From: Woodsholea maritima DSM 17123
GTDB lineage: Bacteria > Pseudomonadota > Alphaproteobacteria > Caulobacterales > Maricaulaceae
Direction of reading: 5' to 3'
Assembly (NCBI RefSeq): GCF_000382325.1
Contig: NZ_KB908057.1
Location: 1-64,000 of the forward strand
DNA: 64,000 bases
Shown here piece after piece: positions 45,280 through 53,964 of the stretch. A model generated the notes under the pieces. That model was not told where the DNA came from, made no database searches, and worked only from the letters and a program-made list of their open reading frames with translations. Positions within the stretch are counted from its first letter, which is position 1. Every line of letters begins with the position of its first letter. The translations under genes and the position numbers were made by a program.

Positions 45280-46290
45280 ATGAGCGCGACCCGCTTTGAC
45301 GTCACTGGCGTCGGCAATGCCATCGTCGATGTCTTTGCCCAGGTAGACGACCAATTCTTGACCCAGAACAAGATTGAAAAAGCGGCAATGAATTTGATCG
45401 ACGAAGATCGTGCGGAAATTCTCTATAATCTGATGCCGTCGGGGCGTGAAATCTCTGGCGGATCTGCGGCGAATACTTTGGCGGGCATCGCCAGCCTGGG
45501 CGGGCGCGGCGCTTATATCGGTAAAGTTGCCGATGATCAGCTGGGAAAAATCTTTGCCCATGATATGCGCGCCATTGGTGTTGATTACCAAACGGCAGCG
45601 TTGCGCGGCGGGCCTGCCACTGCGCGCTCGCTGATCATGATTACGCCGGACGCTCAACGCTCCATGAATACCTTCTTGGGTGCCTCGGTGATGTTTGATG
45701 AGATTGATGTCGATGTGGAGCGGATCCAGGCCGCGACCGTCACCTATCTTGAAGGCTATCTTTTTGACCGTGAAGAAGCCAAGGCGGCTTTCGTCAAAGC
45801 CTCAGAAGCGGCGAAGGCCGCCGGGCGTAAAGTGTCTTTGACCCTATCAGACACATTTTGCGTGGATCGTCACCGCACATCCTTCCTGCAATTGGTCAAA
45901 AACCATATTGATCTTTTGTTCGCCAATGAAGCAGAGCTGATGGCGCTTTATGAAACGGATGATTTTGATACGGCCTTAGAAAAAGTGCGCGCCGATACCC
46001 AGGTTGCGGCGGTGACCAGATCTGAAAAAGGGGCCGTTGTTATCTCCAAAGATGAGACGGTCGTGACACCGGCAGCGCCAGTTTCTGCAGTTCTTGACAC
46101 AACCGGTGCAGGTGATCTTTTCGCTTCCGGCTTCCTTTTGGGCTATGCGCGCGGGGCGTCATGGGACATTTGCGCGCGTTTGGGCGCAGTTGCGGCGGCT
46201 GAGATCATTTCTCATATTGGTGCGCGCCCGGAGCAATCCCTTGAAAAGCTTGCTCATTCGGCCGGGATTGAATGGTCTGATCAGGCCTAA
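45280..46290 (+). CDS. Adenosine kinase, PfkB/ribokinase family
   Basis: 336 aa. PfkB signature 1 is GGSAANTLAGIASLGGRGAYIGKV, and signature 2 with the catalytic Asp is DTTGAGDLFASGFLLGY near residue 275. The N-terminal DVTGVGNAIVDV and the NEAELMALY segment are typical of alphaproteobacterial proteins annotated as adenosine kinase. It phosphorylates adenosine to AMP in purine salvage; another sugar or nucleoside substrate is possible. Confidence 0.88.
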   Translation: MSATRFDVTGVGNAIVDVFAQVDDQFLTQNKIEKAAMNLIDEDRAEILYNLMPSGREISGGSAANTLAGIASLGGRGAYIGKVADDQLGKIFAHDMRAIGVDYQTAALRGGPATARSLIMITPDAQRSMNTFLGASVMFDEIDVDVERIQAATVTYLEGYLFDREEAKAAFVKASEAAKAAGRKVSLTLSDTFCVDRHRTSFLQLVKNHIDLLFANEAELMALYETDDFDTALEKVRADTQVAAVTRSEKGAVVISKDETVVTPAAPVSAVLDTTGAGDLFASGFLLGYARGASWDICARLGAVAAAEIISHIGARPEQSLEKLAHSAGIEWSDQA

Positions 46291-46457
46291 ATCCTTTTCT
46301 TAAGGCTTCTTCATTGGTCTTATGGGGCGATTTACTAAACGTTAGAAGGCATTAACGGGATCTCTCTTCGGCTTTAACGTGATTTTTAGCTCATTTGGTC
46401 ATACTCGGGTCTAATAGCGCACCAGAAGATGTGCGTGCAGACCTTGGTGGGGGCCGA

Positions 46458-48566
46458 ATGGCGCCGATACAACATGCCGTTTCACGTGTGATGCGTTCGC
46501 TCGTGATGAAATTTACCTTGCTGTGCGCGGGCGTCTTGATTGCCGCGATCGCACTGCTGACCGGTATCGATTATCAAACGACCTCTGTTGAGAACCGGCG
46601 ACGGTCCCTGGAGCATTCAGAGCTTATTGCTCACTTGCTCGCGGGCGATACCGCCGCCTATCTGGCGCGGGGCAATGTCGAAGAGGTCTCACGGCGTATC
46701 GACAGCTTTGTCAGCCGCGATGATGTGGAGGGGATCTATATCGTGGATCCTCTGCGCTCGGTCATTACCAAGGCGGGCGAGACGGAGTTTGCTGATAGTG
46801 CGCGTGCGGCCGATCCTCTGGTGATCATGGCGCTGGGTGCCGCCGAAGCGCGTATTGAAGTGCGTGAGAATATCATCCGCGTCGCCAAGCCGATTTTTTA
46901 TGATGGGCGCATCATTGGCGCGGTGGTGGTCAATGTGCCGACCTCAGCGGTGACCCGTCCGGCGGGCGAATTACTGCGCCGCCAATTGATGATTGCGATC
47001 GCGGCGCTGGCCATTTTCTTGCCACTGGCGGCCTTTGCTGTGCGAAAATCTCTGGGGCCTGTTCGCAAATTGACGGAGGCGGCGCGCTTGGCCTCCTCTC
47101 GCAAGCTGGATCTGCGCATTGATGTAAATACGGGCGATGAGCTGGAAGTGCTGGCCAATGCCTTTAACCGCATGTTCGCGCGTCTGGATGCTTCGGTGAA
47201 GCGCATCCATCGCCTGGCCTATGTCGATATGGTGACGGAACTGCCGAACCGCGAGCGTTTCCGTAAGGAATTAGAGCATGTGACCCGGCGTGCCGTGGAA
47301 GAAGATGATGAAGGCGCGGTGCTCTTCCTCGATCTTGACCGGTTTAAGCGCGTCAATGACTCCCTGGGGATCGGCGAAGGTGACCGCTTATTGGAGGCTG
47401 TGGCGCGTCGTCTGCGCGAAGCCGCGCGCGGCTGGGACTTGTCACATGGCGGTGAAGGCGGCGAGCCTTCTATGGTGGCGCGTCTGGGTGGGGATGAGTT
47501 CACCTTGCTGCTGCCTCGCCTGCGTGATCCCTCGGATGCGGCCCGTGTGGCGCGCCGGATTGTCGATGCAATCCGCCGTCCGTTTGAAATTTCTGGCCAC
47601 CAAGTCTTCCTGGGCGTGTCTGTTGGGGTCGCGATTTTCCCTAAAGATGGCGCGGATCCAGAGACTTTATTGCGTCATGCTGACCTGGCGATGGCTGCAG
47701 CCAAGCGCAATGGCGGCAATTCCTATGAATTCTTCGAAGCGTCGATGAACCAAGGGGCTTTCGAGCGTCTGGTTCTGGAAAACGAGCTGCGTGAAGCCGT
47801 CAAAGATGACCAGCTGGTGGTCTATTATCAGCCGAAAATCCGTATGGCGGATGGCAGCCTGGCCGGGTCTGAGGCGCTGGTGCGCTGGCGCCACCCCTCT
47901 GCCGGCTTGTTATCGCCGGGGGCCTTTATTCAGGCGGCTGAAGAATGCGGCTTGATCGGTGATATTGGCGATGTGGTTTTGCGTAAAGCCTGTCACGAGA
48001 TTGCGGGACTGCGCGAGTTGGGTATCGAAATCCCGGTCGCGGTCAATGTCTCCGCCATGCAGTTTGAGCGCGAAGGCTTTGCAGACAGTGTTCTGGAAGC
48101 CCTGGAAGATGCCAAATTGCCGCCGCACCTGCTGGAATTGGAACTGACTGAGTCTGTTGCCATGCGCGATCCAGAGCGGGTGCTCAATTCTATCGAGCCT
48201 TTGCAGGCGCGTGGGGTCAGCTTTGCGATCGATGATTTCGGCACCGGTCACTCCTCGCTTTCCTATCTGACGCGGATGCCCTTCGATGTCTTCAAGATCG
48301 ATCAGAGCTTTGTGCGCGACATGTCGGATGATCCTCATGCGCGCATCGTGGTCGAGACGATTTTGGCGATGGCCAAGGCCTTGAAGCTGAAAACCGTGGC
48401 CGAAGGCGTGGAAACGACCGAGCAGCTGGCCTTCTTGAAGGCGCAAGGCGCGACCTTGGCCCAGGGCTATCTCTTTGGCCGTCCGATGCCTCTGGAAGAT
48501 CTGATGCGCTTTGCGCAACCGGTCTCTGATGAAGCCGCGGCGCGTGCCGCTGCGGCGGGTATCTAA
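46458..48566 (+). CDS. Membrane-bound GGDEF-EAL cyclic-di-GMP protein
   Basis: 702 aa from the ATG at 46458 (a TTG at 46395 is less likely). Two membrane helices (~18-38 and ~175-195) flank a periplasmic sensor region, followed by a HAMP domain (~195-255), a GGDEF domain with intact ARLGGDEFTLLL, and an EAL domain with EALVRW, DDFGTGHSSLSYL, KIDQSF and AEGVE. The inhibitory RXXD site before GGDEF is absent. The EAL residues needed to hydrolyse c-di-GMP appear complete, so it may be a phosphodiesterase, a dual enzyme, or a GTP-activated EAL. A terminator follows. Confidence 0.93.
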   Translation: MAPIQHAVSRVMRSLVMKFTLLCAGVLIAAIALLTGIDYQTTSVENRRRSLEHSELIAHLLAGDTAAYLARGNVEEVSRRIDSFVSRDDVEGIYIVDPLRSVITKAGETEFADSARAADPLVIMALGAAEARIEVRENIIRVAKPIFYDGRIIGAVVVNVPTSAVTRPAGELLRRQLMIAIAALAIFLPLAAFAVRKSLGPVRKLTEAARLASSRKLDLRIDVNTGDELEVLANAFNRMFARLDASVKRIHRLAYVDMVTELPNRERFRKELEHVTRRAVEEDDEGAVLFLDLDRFKRVNDSLGIGEGDRLLEAVARRLREAARGWDLSHGGEGGEPSMVARLGGDEFTLLLPRLRDPSDAARVARRIVDAIRRPFEISGHQVFLGVSVGVAIFPKDGADPETLLRHADLAMAAAKRNGGNSYEFFEASMNQGAFERLVLENELREAVKDDQLVVYYQPKIRMADGSLAGSEALVRWRHPSAGLLSPGAFIQAAEECGLIGDIGDVVLRKACHEIAGLRELGIEIPVAVNVSAMQFEREGFADSVLEALEDAKLPPHLLELELTESVAMRDPERVLNSIEPLQARGVSFAIDDFGTGHSSLSYLTRMPFDVFKIDQSFVRDMSDDPHARIVVETILAMAKALKLKTVAEGVETTEQLAFLKAQGATLAQGYLFGRPMPLEDLMRFAQPVSDEAAARAAAAGI

Positions 48567-48596
48567 TCGTCCCCGATTAAGATTTACGATGCGAAC

Positions 48597-48632
48597 AAAG
48601 CCTGCCTCTTTCGAGGCAGGCTTTTGTTTTTT
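48597..48632 (+). terminator. Terminator after the GGDEF-EAL gene
   Basis: AAAGCCTGCCTC pairs perfectly with GAGGCAGGCTTT around a TTTC loop, followed by TGTTTTTT. Confidence 0.93.
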
Positions 48633-48758
48633 ATGTCCCCTCAGGCGAAAAACCATCTCACCGCCTCATCTGGCGCTAGCTAAGTGTTAACGAAAAGTGC
48701 TAAGCTGAAACTTGGTGGGACATTTTAACGCAAACCTAGCGTGGGGAAGGGGGATGCG

Positions 48759-50093
48759 ATGACGAATACCCTATTCGCAATTATTCTTTTAGGCTGTCTG
48801 GGCTTGGCCATGGGGCTGATCCTGGCCCGTAAAGCGCCCTTCCAATGGTTGGGGCGCCTGTTCAAGCTGATCACTTTCCCTATTCGCTATTGTCTGCGTC
48901 TGATTGGCATTATTCCCAAAGCCGGGCGTCGCCAGATGGGCGATCTCGGCCCGAGTGCCTTGGCCGTGACCGAGCGCGCCTTTCGCGAGGATACCGATCT
49001 TGAAAAAGCCCTGGGCCCGCAAGCCGATTATGAGCATGAGCGCAGCTTTATCAGCCAATATGGCTTCTTGTTTCGCTGGGTGAATATCCGCGTGGGCTTT
49101 ATGCGCGTGCCTGAAGAACTGAGCGATGAGGTGGCAGAGGCCTATAATCGCCAAGGTCAGGCCTTTATGACCCATAAGGTGGACATCACCGCCAACCCGT
49201 CCTCGCTCTATGAAGACGCTGAAGCTGCGGTCATCGTTGACATGTTTAAAGAAGCCGATAGCGGGGTCTTCTTCCTGATCAACGAAATGCGCAAGATGAT
49301 GAATGCCAATGTCCGTAAGCTGACGGTTTGGTTTTCGGCCATTCTTTCGGCGACCCTGGTGATCAATATCATGTATAATGATGGTCATTCGCTGGATATT
49401 TATGGGGCTTTACAAGGCGTTGAAGCGCTGCCGATTTCCCAGCACGCGTTTAACTCGGTGATTTTTGCCCTGGCTTCAACCCTGCTGGCGGCCTTGATCA
49501 TGTGGATCTTATTCTTCGTTGAATATTCGCCCTATCAGCGCAGTAATGCGCGCGAGCTGTCCAATTTCCTGACGCGTTATCTCGCGCGCTTGAACGATCA
49601 TTATCGTACCGCAGCCGGTAAAGCCAAGTCTGTGACCGTGGGGCAGGAACGCGATGTTCACGTGATCGCGCGCAATGCCCAGCTGTGGCATACCAATATC
49701 ATCTGGATCGGGATGCGGGTTTTCTTCATTGAAAGCTTTGTGCGTAACGGCATTTATCAGATCCGGCGCAACTCATCTTATTATTTGCTTTTGGTGCCTT
49801 TGGCCTTCTTATGCATGGTGTTTGGGGCCTCGGGCCTTCTCTCCAGCTTTACCGATTTTGACCTGACCACGCGCCTGGTCGACCTGGGATGGGTCTTTGC
49901 GCTGCTTTTCATCCTGCTTATCGTCATTTATGGTCTGTTCTTGAAAAACTCCATGAGCTGTATGGAGGAAATCGATCAGGGCGAATGGATCAGTTATCAC
50001 TCGATGCAATTGAACGCCGTTCTGGGCGAAGTTGTGGGTAAATACGCTGAAGATGTCGGGTATTGGAAAAACCGCGTTGGCGGCGGGATGTAG
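48759..50093 (+). CDS. Multi-pass membrane protein of unknown function
   Basis: 444 aa from the ATG at 48759, preceded by a GGAAGGGGG purine tract; a GTG at 48741 is also in frame. Hydrophobic helices lie at the N-terminus (~3-22), near 195-210, 235-260, 345-370 and 380-405. The cytoplasmic stretch between the first helix and ~190 has a Glu/Asp-rich part (TERAFREDTDLEKALGPQADYEHERSF). I recognise no family. Its 15-bp gap to the following acetyltransferase suggests co-transcription. Confidence 0.75.
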   Translation: MTNTLFAIILLGCLGLAMGLILARKAPFQWLGRLFKLITFPIRYCLRLIGIIPKAGRRQMGDLGPSALAVTERAFREDTDLEKALGPQADYEHERSFISQYGFLFRWVNIRVGFMRVPEELSDEVAEAYNRQGQAFMTHKVDITANPSSLYEDAEAAVIVDMFKEADSGVFFLINEMRKMMNANVRKLTVWFSAILSATLVINIMYNDGHSLDIYGALQGVEALPISQHAFNSVIFALASTLLAALIMWILFFVEYSPYQRSNARELSNFLTRYLARLNDHYRTAAGKAKSVTVGQERDVHVIARNAQLWHTNIIWIGMRVFFIESFVRNGIYQIRRNSSYYLLLVPLAFLCMVFGASGLLSSFTDFDLTTRLVDLGWVFALLFILLIVIYGLFLKNSMSCMEEIDQGEWISYHSMQLNAVLGEVVGKYAEDVGYWKNRVGGGM

Positions 50094-50108
50094 AGGCGTT
50101 TTTCACGC

Positions 50109-50666
50109 GTGAGTGTCACTATTCGTACCGCCCGCGAGGGCGATTATAATGAGATTGATCAGCTATTACGCGCGGCCTTTCCTGGTCCGCAAGAGGCGCA
50201 GATCGTGCGTATTCTTCGCGCCGCCGATGCCGATAGTCTGGAGCTGGTCGGCGCTCACGCCCATGGCGATCATGAGCATGTGCTCGCCCATATCCTGTTT
50301 TCGCCGGTGACGGCCAAGACCGCGGCGGGTGTGGAATTGTTTGGTCTGGGGCTAGGGCCTTTGGCGGTTGATGGCAGCGTACGCCGCCAAGGTTTGGGCG
50401 CGGCGATGGTCGCGGCCGGGCTGGAACATTTGAAATGGCTGCCCGTGCCCTTTGTCGTCGTCCTGGGGAGCCCGAAATATTACGCTCAGTTCGGTTTTGT
50501 CCCAGCCTCCGCGCGCGGCTGGCGCTGGGACAAAGATCGCGGCGATGATCCAGACCTGACGGCGGCGTTTCAGGTTCTGATCCGCGATGAAGATCGCTGC
50601 CCCCTGGGCTCTCATGATGCGCCGGTTACGCTGAGCTATCATCCCGCTTTTGATATGGCAGAATAA
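50109..50666 (+). CDS. GNAT-family N-acetyltransferase (YhbS-like)
   Basis: 185 aa from a GTG start. The acetyl-CoA-binding motif A is VDGSVRRQGLGAAMVAAGLEHL near residue 90, preceded by LGLGPLAV, and PKYYAQFGFVPA is the C-terminal GNAT signature. The overall arrangement is that of the YhbS/COG3153 group. The substrate is unknown. A strong terminator follows immediately. Confidence 0.87.
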   Translation: MSVTIRTAREGDYNEIDQLLRAAFPGPQEAQIVRILRAADADSLELVGAHAHGDHEHVLAHILFSPVTAKTAAGVELFGLGLGPLAVDGSVRRQGLGAAMVAAGLEHLKWLPVPFVVVLGSPKYYAQFGFVPASARGWRWDKDRGDDPDLTAAFQVLIRDEDRCPLGSHDAPVTLSYHPAFDMAE

Positions 50667-50704
50667 AATAAACCCCGAAGCCAGTTCTGGCTTCGGGGTT
50701 TATT
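50667..50704. terminator. Bidirectional terminator between the GNAT gene and the convergent lipoprotein gene
   Basis: AATAAACCCCGAAGCCAG pairs perfectly with CTGGCTTCGGGGTTTATT around a TT loop (50667-50704). A- and T-rich ends on both sides let it serve both convergent genes. Confidence 0.9.
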
Positions 50705-50720
50705 GATTGATATGTCAGTT

Positions 50721-51263
50721 TTAACGTGTAGACGGCTGGCGGACCCGCGGTCCTAAATTTTCCACGACTGATCGCGCATCATAGGCGTTGGGATCATTGG
50801 GTTTGGCCCCATGGCCCATCACGATCTCGCCAAAGGCTTCATAACGGCTGATCTCGCGCATATTGATGTCATCCCAGAACGGGTCGCGCCAGCCATACCA
50901 GCCATAGGCGGGATGGTAATAGCGATAATGCATGCCGTAATGGCTGTCATAGGCATTCCCGCGATAGCGCGTTTCCTCATCCGTATCGCGATTGACGACA
51001 TGGAAGAAATCATAGCCCTGGGTCAGGGTGAGCTCCGCCGCGCGATAGAGGAGGAAGGTTTCCACCGTTTCGCGATCGGTCAGGGAATTGCCCGCAAAGC
51101 GCACTTGATAGCGATCGCCTTCGATGCGTTGCTCGCTATAGCCATAGCGGCTGGTGTCGGAGATGGCCTGATAGGGGGTGGAGTTCGCCGAACAGGCGCT
51201 TAAGGTCAGCCCCATCGCGGCTAATCCCAAAAACGCATATTTTCCAAAAACCGAGTATTTCAT
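50721..51263 (-). CDS. CC0125/CC1285-family lipoprotein
   Basis: 180 aa with a lipoprotein signal ending in TLSAC (Cys24). The conserved block YGYSEQRIEGDRYQVRFAGNS and RETVETFLLYRAAELTLTQGYDFF defines a family named after Caulobacter proteins. A Tyr/His/Trp-rich stretch (YYHPAYGWYGW) follows. It is likely anchored in the outer membrane facing the periplasm. Function unknown. Confidence 0.85.
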   Translation of the reverse strand: MKYSVFGKYAFLGLAAMGLTLSACSANSTPYQAISDTSRYGYSEQRIEGDRYQVRFAGNSLTDRETVETFLLYRAAELTLTQGYDFFHVVNRDTDEETRYRGNAYDSHYGMHYRYYHPAYGWYGWRDPFWDDINMREISRYEAFGEIVMGHGAKPNDPNAYDARSVVENLGPRVRQPSTR

Positions 51264-51444
51264 CGTGAACCCTCCTTCGTTTTGGCCCGTTAACCTGATA
51301 CTATGGTATTAACCCCGTCTCGGACAAGGCCATATAGGTTGCTCATGATCTTTATATAGGGTGATTTCGGGATAAATTAAGGCTTGGCGAAATGGGGGCG
51401 TTTGGGCCATAGCCTATGGGGATGAACGAGAAGAGGGGTCGGGC

Positions 51445-52080
51445 ATGTCAGGTGATGGTATCTATCGCGCGGTTGGGATCGCTGTTGTTGTGGTGGTCGT
51501 TATCATCGCGGGCGCGCTGATCTGGGTGTTAGGTCAAAACCGTACCGCTTCGGTGGATCGCCCTGAACGCCCCAGCCTCTCGCAATTGGATGATACCCCG
51601 CGCGGTTTGGACCCGGAAAACCCCTCAGGGCGTTTTGCTGATACCCCGGCGCAAACCGGCCAAGCGGTAAGCGCGCCCGAGCAGGACGGCCCGCGCTGGA
51701 TCACCCGTGATGAGCCTTCCGCTCAACCCTCCTCTGGCGGTGCGATCTTCGCCGATCAAGCACCCGCTGCGCCCTCTCAGGCCGGTTCAGACAAGGGTGA
51801 GGGCTTTGATCTTGATACCCCGCGCGAGCGTTTGGAGTATTTCTGCTATGAGCGCCTGCGCGAAACGCGCGATCATTGCACCTGTCTGTATCTCAACGCG
51901 CAATATTGGTTTGAGCGTGATGAGCTGGATTTCTTCTCACGCTTTGATGATGCGGCGAGCCCCGCGACCAGCCTTCGCGCCAGCGGTTTTGATCTTGCGG
52001 ACCTGCCGCAGCTATCGGGCAAGATTTTGCTGTTTGAGCGGCGCCTGCCCGAGGCTTGCGGCTTTTCCTTGGCGCGCTAG
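51445..52080 (+). CDS. Membrane-anchored protein of unknown function
   Basis: 211 aa. One N-terminal membrane helix (~9-30, very valine-rich) is followed by a disordered Pro/Ser/Ala/Asp-rich linker to ~125, then a small folded part with four cysteines (EYFCYERLRETRDHCTCLYLNAQYWFERDEL and EACGFSL). The cysteines may form disulfides in the periplasm. No family recognised. Convergent with usg, with a three-base gap. Confidence 0.65.
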   Translation: MSGDGIYRAVGIAVVVVVVIIAGALIWVLGQNRTASVDRPERPSLSQLDDTPRGLDPENPSGRFADTPAQTGQAVSAPEQDGPRWITRDEPSAQPSSGGAIFADQAPAAPSQAGSDKGEGFDLDTPRERLEYFCYERLRETRDHCTCLYLNAQYWFERDELDFFSRFDDAASPATSLRASGFDLADLPQLSGKILLFERRLPEACGFSLAR

Positions 52081-52083
52081 CGA

Positions 52084-52389
52084 TTAATTGAGCCGTCCGA
52101 GGAAGGCAATATCGCGCCATTGGCTGGGGGCAATCCGGTCTTGATGGGCCAGATTGACCGAGTGGATCACGGCAATAATTTCGCGCCGCCAGAAATCCAG
52201 AAATCGCGACATGCGCGGGAATTTCGGCGCTAAATCATAGGCCTGCCACATAAAGCTTTGTAACAGCGATGGATGGTCGGGCAGATAATATAAAATCTCG
52301 CAGGTCGTCAGGCGATACCCCTTTAATTGCAGGGCCATATCGCTGTCTTGATCCTGGGCTGGGCTGTAGGCAAAGTCCTTTGCGTCCAT
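52084..52389 (-). CDS. usg: Usg family protein
   Basis: 101 aa. The alphaproteobacterial Usg pattern is plain: YRLTTCEILYYLPDHPSLLQSFMWQAYDLAPKFPRMSRFLDFWRREI. The family name comes from an ORF near tryptophan or his genes in some species, and its function is unknown. No membrane segment. It faces the repeat island on its upstream side. Confidence 0.9.
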   Translation of the reverse strand: MDAKDFAYSPAQDQDSDMALQLKGYRLTTCEILYYLPDHPSLLQSFMWQAYDLAPKFPRMSRFLDFWRREIIAVIHSVNLAHQDRIAPSQWRDIAFLGRLN

Positions 52390-52584
52390 TTTTATCTCCG
52401 TCTCAACATAAAAGGCTTGACCTTTTTGTGGGTAAGAGGATAAGTCTGGCGCTTAATTTGTAAATAAATTCTGTATGTTAGCAGTATGCGCGGCCTGCTG
52501 CTGCCAATGGTCTTAGAGCTTGGGCCCTCGCACTGCAGTAGGGATAAAGTCCCATAGCTGTCATTCCGGCTCTCACTGACCTTC

Positions 52585-52680
52585 GTCCGCGATGGCTGGT
52601 ATTGACTTAAGGCTTCGCAGCAGTGCGAAGAGAGATTGTGAACTATGGGTCCCGGCTCAAGGCCGGGAACCGGGTTGGCG
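52585..52680 (+). repeat. 96-bp exact direct repeat, copy 1
   Basis: These 96 bases are identical to 52859-52954. Similarity continues on both sides (about 52574-52719 against 52848-52994) with a few changes. Each copy contains a CCCGGC-TCAAG-GCCGGG palindrome. Confidence 0.95.
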
Positions 52681-52752
52681 TTTATCTCAAACGCGGCCCC
52701 GGACTTGATCCGGGGTCCATCGACCCTAAAGGGGTCGCAAGCGCGAACGCGC

Positions 52753-52794
52753 GCCCGCAGCGTCAGCGAGGAATAAAAAAACCTGTCATCCCGG
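52753..52794 (+). repeat. Short direct repeat, copy 1
   Basis: GCCCGCAGCGTCAG, one variable base, GAGGAATAAAAA..., then CCTGT and ATCCCGG recurs at 53207-53247 with two substitutions and two A fewer. It forms the leading edge of a palindrome unit. Confidence 0.9.
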
Positions 52795-52858
52795 CCTTGA
52801 GCCGGGATCCATTGTGTTTCATGGCAAGGGTTTTAGATCCCGGACCTCACTGACACTT

Positions 52859-52954
52859 GTCCGCGATGGCTGGTATTGACTTAAGGCTTCGCAGCAGTGC
52901 GAAGAGAGATTGTGAACTATGGGTCCCGGCTCAAGGCCGGGAACCGGGTTGGCG
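52859..52954 (+). repeat. 96-bp exact direct repeat, copy 2
   Basis: Identical to 52585-52680, 274 bp downstream in the same orientation. The exact identity suggests a recent duplication or gene conversion. Confidence 0.95.
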
Positions 52955-53206
52955 TGTTATCTATAACGCGGCCCCGGACTTGATCCGAGGTCCAAAACTG
53001 CCCCCTCCGGTCCTACGGACCACCTCCCCCGCTTTGCAGGGGAGGATAAGTCTAACACCTGTCTCCCCAAACTCGATTTGGGGTCCATGCCGGACGGGTT
53101 GAGCTTGGTTCTGGTCGATCAGAATGTGAGGCCCGCTCACGGCATGGATGCCAGATCAAGTCTGGCAGGACAAGGTCGGCGCGAAGGGTCGCAAGGACGA
53201 CCGTCC

Positions 53207-53247
53207 GCCCGCAGCGTCAGTGAGGAATAAAAAACCTGTTATCCCGG
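53207..53247 (+). repeat. Short direct repeat, copy 2
   Basis: Second copy of the 52753-52794 unit, with T for C in two places and a shorter A-run. Confidence 0.9.
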
Positions 53248-53293
53248 ACTTGATTCGCGATGACACACCACAGCCTTTAAATGGCGTGAAGCC

Positions 53294-53632
53294 TTAGGCT
53301 ACGACAACTTGATCGTTTTCAACACGCACGGGAATGGGTTTTAGGCCCGCATTGCCCGCCGGGCCGCCGGTGCAGGCCCCGGTTTCCACCGCGAAGCTTG
53401 CCCCGTGGAAAGGGCAGACAATGTGCTCGCCTTTGGAGATCAGCATCTTGCCGGAGGGCAGGCTCAAAGGCCGTCCAGCATGCGGGCAGACATTGATATA
53501 GGCGCGCACGATATCGGCGCTGCGCACCACAATGATCGGCAAATCCTCAAATTCGGTGGGATAGCCGCCGGGGTCCTGGATCGCGTCCAGGCTGGCCAGA
53601 ACCGTGCCTTTCGGCGGTAAGGGCGTAGTCAT
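53294..53632 (-). CDS. Rieske [2Fe-2S] protein
   Basis: 112 aa. The two cluster-binding boxes are CPHAGRPL (C-X-H) and CPFHGASF (C-X2-H), the pattern of soluble Rieske ferredoxins and the NirD-like group. Without membrane anchor or oxygenase partner it is likely a small electron carrier. It starts three bases after the YciI gene, so the two are co-transcribed. The ferredoxin reductase at 4.7-5.9 kb is far away and not clearly linked. Confidence 0.88.
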   Translation of the reverse strand: MTTPLPPKGTVLASLDAIQDPGGYPTEFEDLPIIVVRSADIVRAYINVCPHAGRPLSLPSGKMLISKGEHIVCPFHGASFAVETGACTGGPAGNAGLKPIPVRVENDQVVVA

Positions 53633-53635
53633 GGC

Positions 53636-53929
53636 TTAAAGACCCTCAGCCGGTGGGTTGATCGTCCAGCGGAAGGGCACAAAGGTCACTTGTTCAAACA
53701 CGCCGGCCTGGGCATAGGGGTCTTGTTCCAGATAGGTACGTAAGGCTTCAGGATTGGCCGCTTCAACCAGCAGCAATGACCCGATGGCATGGCCGTCCTG
53801 ATCCAATAATGGCCCGCCCGCTTTGATCTGGCTATCCGCGCGATCGGCCCATTCCAGATGGGCCGGACGGTTGGCCAGCCGGGTGTCGAGCATGTTGGGT
53901 TTATCTTGGCAGGTGACAGCATAGAGCAT
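53636..53929 (-). CDS. YciI family protein
   Basis: 97 aa. The fold is ferredoxin-like, with LYAVTCQDKPNMLDTRLANRPAHLEWAD (the catalytic-type His in AHLEW) and AGGPLLDQDGHAIGSLLLVEAANPEAL and DPYAQAGVF, typical of YciI. Some relatives dehalogenate chlorinated muconate derivatives, but for most the role is unknown. Lies between gpsA and the Rieske gene. Confidence 0.9.
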   Translation of the reverse strand: MLYAVTCQDKPNMLDTRLANRPAHLEWADRADSQIKAGGPLLDQDGHAIGSLLLVEAANPEALRTYLEQDPYAQAGVFEQVTFVPFRWTINPPAEGL

Positions 53930-53964
53930 GGTCTGATCCTTTATGCGGTTGGAAGGCGGGGGGC

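Larger units (their letters stand above)
52390..53293. repeat. Repeat-rich intergenic island, no gene supported
   Basis: About 900 bp between usg and the Rieske gene. It is packed with palindromes that have CCCGG arms and a CTTGA/TCAAG loop, for example 52650-52668, 52788-52808 and the one around 52697-52715, plus two long direct repeats listed separately. The frames open across it encode the translated palindrome (VIPALSRDP-type) and have no other coding sign. Confidence 0.8.

Noticed and set aside
46321-46390. CtrA-like TTAA pairs before the GGDEF-EAL gene
   Set aside because: The spacings or second halves do not fit TTAA-N7-TTAA well enough, and the best has a mismatch and no final C.
52623-52853. 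Open frame in the repeat island (translation with LDPGS and VIPALSRDP)
   Set aside because: The translation is that of the palindromic repeats; it has no ribosome site and no family, and the sequence is duplicated as non-coding repeat.
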